From Rhabdophis nuchalis (taxonomy: Eukaryota; Chordata; Lepidosauria; Squamata; Natricidae), in NCBI GenBank assembly GCA_039707465.1, contig CM077644.1, positions 199,365,962-199,429,961 of the forward strand: a stretch of 64,000 nt of DNA, given 5' to 3'. This document shows positions 51,169 through 54,100 of the stretch, one piece after another. Made by a program: the position numbers and the translations under genes. Every line of letters begins with the position of its first letter. The first letter of the stretch is position 1. The notes beneath the pieces are model-generated. The model made no database searches. It saw only the letters and a list, made by a program, of their open reading frames with translations, and had not been told where the DNA came from.

Positions 51169-54100
51169 GACAGTAGGTACGTAGGTACGTAGGTACGTAG
51201 GTAGGTAGGTAGAGGGAGAAAGGAAGAAATATAGTAGGTACGTAGGTAGGTAGTAAGTAGGTAGGTACATAGGTAGGGGGATGGATAGATAGATAGGGAG
51301 AAATACAGTAGATAGGTAGGTAGAGGGATAGACAGAGAGGGAGAAATACAGTAGGTAGGCAGGTAGGTGGATAGGGGGATAGATAGAGAGGGAGAAATAC
51401 AGTAGGTAGGTAGGTGGAGGGAGAAAGCAAGAAATACAATAGGTAGGTAAGTAGAGGGATAGACAGAGGGAGAAATACGGTAGGTAGGTAGGTGTATAGA
51501 TAGCGAGAAATACGGTAGGTAGGTAGGTAGAGGGATAGAGGGGGGAAATACAGTAGGTAGGTAGAGGTATAGAGAGAGGGAGAAATACAGTAGGTAGGTA
51601 GGTAGAGGGATAGAGGGGGGAAATACAGTAGGTAGGTAGGTAGAGGGATAGAGGGGGGGAAATACAATAGGTAGGTAGGTAGATAGAGGGAAAAAGAGAA
51701 ATGCAGTAGGTAGGTAGGTAGAGGGATAGACAGAGAGGGAGAAATACAGTAGGTAGGCAGGTATGCAGATAGGGGGATAGATAGAGAGGGAGAAATATAG
51801 TAGGTAGGTATGTAGGTATGTAGGTATGTAGGTAGGTAGAGGGATAGAGAGGGGGAAATACAATAGGTAGGTAGGTAGGTAGGTAGGTAGGTAGGTAGGT
51901 AGAGGGAGAAAGAAAGAAATACAGTAGGTAGGTAGGTAGAGGGATAGATAGATAGAGAGAGAAAGAGAGAGAAATACAGTAGGTAGGTAGCTTGGGGCTT
52001 ATATGGTGGTTGGGTGTATGTGTGCAGGTGTAGATCTACACACAGATTGGTTGGCCATTTAACCAGACTGGGCCACAGCAACGCGTGGCCGGGTATAGCT
52101 AGTTTTGATTAAAAATTAATCAAATGTTACTTTAATAACACTATTTATATATTTTTTGCTACTTGTCCTAATACTGGGTTTATGTTAAAAGTTCAAGAAA
52201 AGTATTTTAGTTTATTCCTTTTGTATCTATAATTTACAAATCATTTGTTTCCTTTTTATATTTTATGTTATTATTATTTTAATTTTTAAACATATAAAGA
52301 CAGACAAAATGTAAAGCTATTCTCATATTCCATGTAACATGTCATTTGGTCACAAGATTTTGTGCTTCAATCTTTACAATTACATATATAATTATTGATT
52401 TTCCATCAAACATAGCTAAGTCACTGTCATTGAGCATTTATGTGTTCAATTACAATTAATATTCCTTCATTTCAAACAAACCTTATTTTCTTAAATTTGA
52501 TTCTTATTTACTTTAATAGTGAGGTTTAATTGCTTTTAATTCTCTATACATTATTTCTTTGAGTTCTATTTTTTAGCATATTAAGAATTGCACATCAGAT
52601 AACTTCACTCCTTTTCACGTTACAAAATCATAAATATTTCAAACCAAAGTATGTATGTGTGCTATCTCTATGTATGCGTGTATGCGTGTGTGGGTGTATA
52701 AATACACATATATAGATAGATATAGATATTTTAAAGGCTTATTAAAGTAAATGTATTTGCTCAAAAAAAAAAGTAATCTCAGTCTGCAGTAAGATAGCTA
52801 TCACAACAATTCTGCAGTGGTAAATCCAAATAAACAAGCAATGCATTTTCTCATCTACTGTATAATACAGTTTATATGGAATTGTTGACAAATGGGGATT
52901 ACTATCAGCCAGCAAAGGGGAAAATATATTATGTACTGTTGGGCATGTTCATGAAAATCAGGGATATAGAATAGCAGATAAATTTTCTAGCTCTGGCAAA
53001 ATGGCTTGCTTTCAGACATAATACTTCTCAGTGTCAGTAGAATGGCCTTTAGTTATCACCACAGTTCAATAATAAACAACAGATTGTATCAGACCTGCAT
53101 AGTATAACAAATACATTTTAGCTTTCAGATTTGCCCTTATAAAGTAATTAAATATCAAAATGCTAAATGGAGAAATAATAGTTTTTCACACATTTAATTG
53201 TTTGCAACATCTGCAAAAACTCTATGGAAAAACAGCACAAAATACAATTATGTGTTCTCAGCAAAGAATTCTAACCATGTTTGGTAATTTACTTTTATAT
53301 GTAGAGTATTTTTATGCTTTTTTTAATGCCAGTGTTGTCTTATATGACTTTCAGTTTTAATAAAATACAAAAAGCTAATTGGCAATTACTGGAAAAATAG
53401 ATAACATATTTTATTAAGATAACAGATATCTTAATAAATATTGGGCAATTTAGTCTACTGGTTAAGGCACAAGATAGAATATTGGGCAATTTGATATTTT
53501 ATGTATTTCAGTTCACCTCTAAGACTTCTGATACTTAGTGTAATTATTTACTATTATCTAAAGTAGTTTTATCTTAAATTAAAATTGTAATGGAATTTTG
53601 TATGACTATAGAGATGCTTGTAGAACTAGAAAACATTTAAAATTCAGCCTAGGCACAACACAGAGAAATAAAATATAATCAAGACCCATTAAAACTCATC
53701 ACTGTGGTTAAGCAATATATTTCAGTAACTGACATTAACATTCATAGAAATATTCCTAAATTTAATCCTAATATATTCAAGATCCATTCTATTTTTGTCA
53801 GGGTTAATAATTTTCAATATAAAACACAAATGCCCCTTAACAGTTTGGCAGTCACCATATATCTATCTAAATGAAATTTACTACTTCTAAAAGATTCTCC
53901 TGCTAGACTCTGGAGAATATGCAGAGAACAGAGATTACAAATAAATGAAGCAGGTTTATATTGAATCAGACCCAACTATATCTTTTTCTAATTGGTTTGA
54001 GATCTCCGGGGCCTAACCTTTACATTTTGTCCCTTTGCTATGAGGTCTAATCAAAAATGTTTCTCTATAATCCCTATTGAGATCACAATGCTCGTTCAAT

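Larger units (their letters stand above)
49435..52102 (+). mobile_element. Non-autonomous Helitron with captured CR1 copies and satellite
   Basis: The 5' end is TCTATATAAATAAAAATG directly after an A at 49434. The 3' end is a hairpin (GGCCAC 52071-52076, GTGGCC 52085-52090, 8-nt loop), then 8 nt, then CTAG (52099-52102) before a T. This matches Helitron rules: 5' TC, 3' hairpin plus CTRR, insertion between A and T, no target duplication. No Rep/helicase coding region is present, so it would depend on an autonomous partner. The interior holds two CR1 fragments, a nested hAT and about 1 kb of tetranucleotide array. The ends could in principle belong to two different copies; the orientation and the single A/T boundary argue for one element. 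Confidence 0.85.

Noticed and set aside
50963..51989. Regularly spaced repeats that might suggest a CRISPR array
   Set aside because: Units are low-complexity tetranucleotides of uneven spacing in a vertebrate intron; there are no unique spacers.
50909..52081. A 390-codon open frame on the minus strand
   Set aside because: It is a by-product of tetranucleotide repeats lacking stop codons (Tyr/Leu/Pro/Ser/Thr runs), and shifted frames are open as well. No domain is visible.
49435..52102. Possible autonomous Helitron
   Set aside because: No Rep or helicase motifs were seen in any frame; the interior is CR1, hAT and simple repeats.
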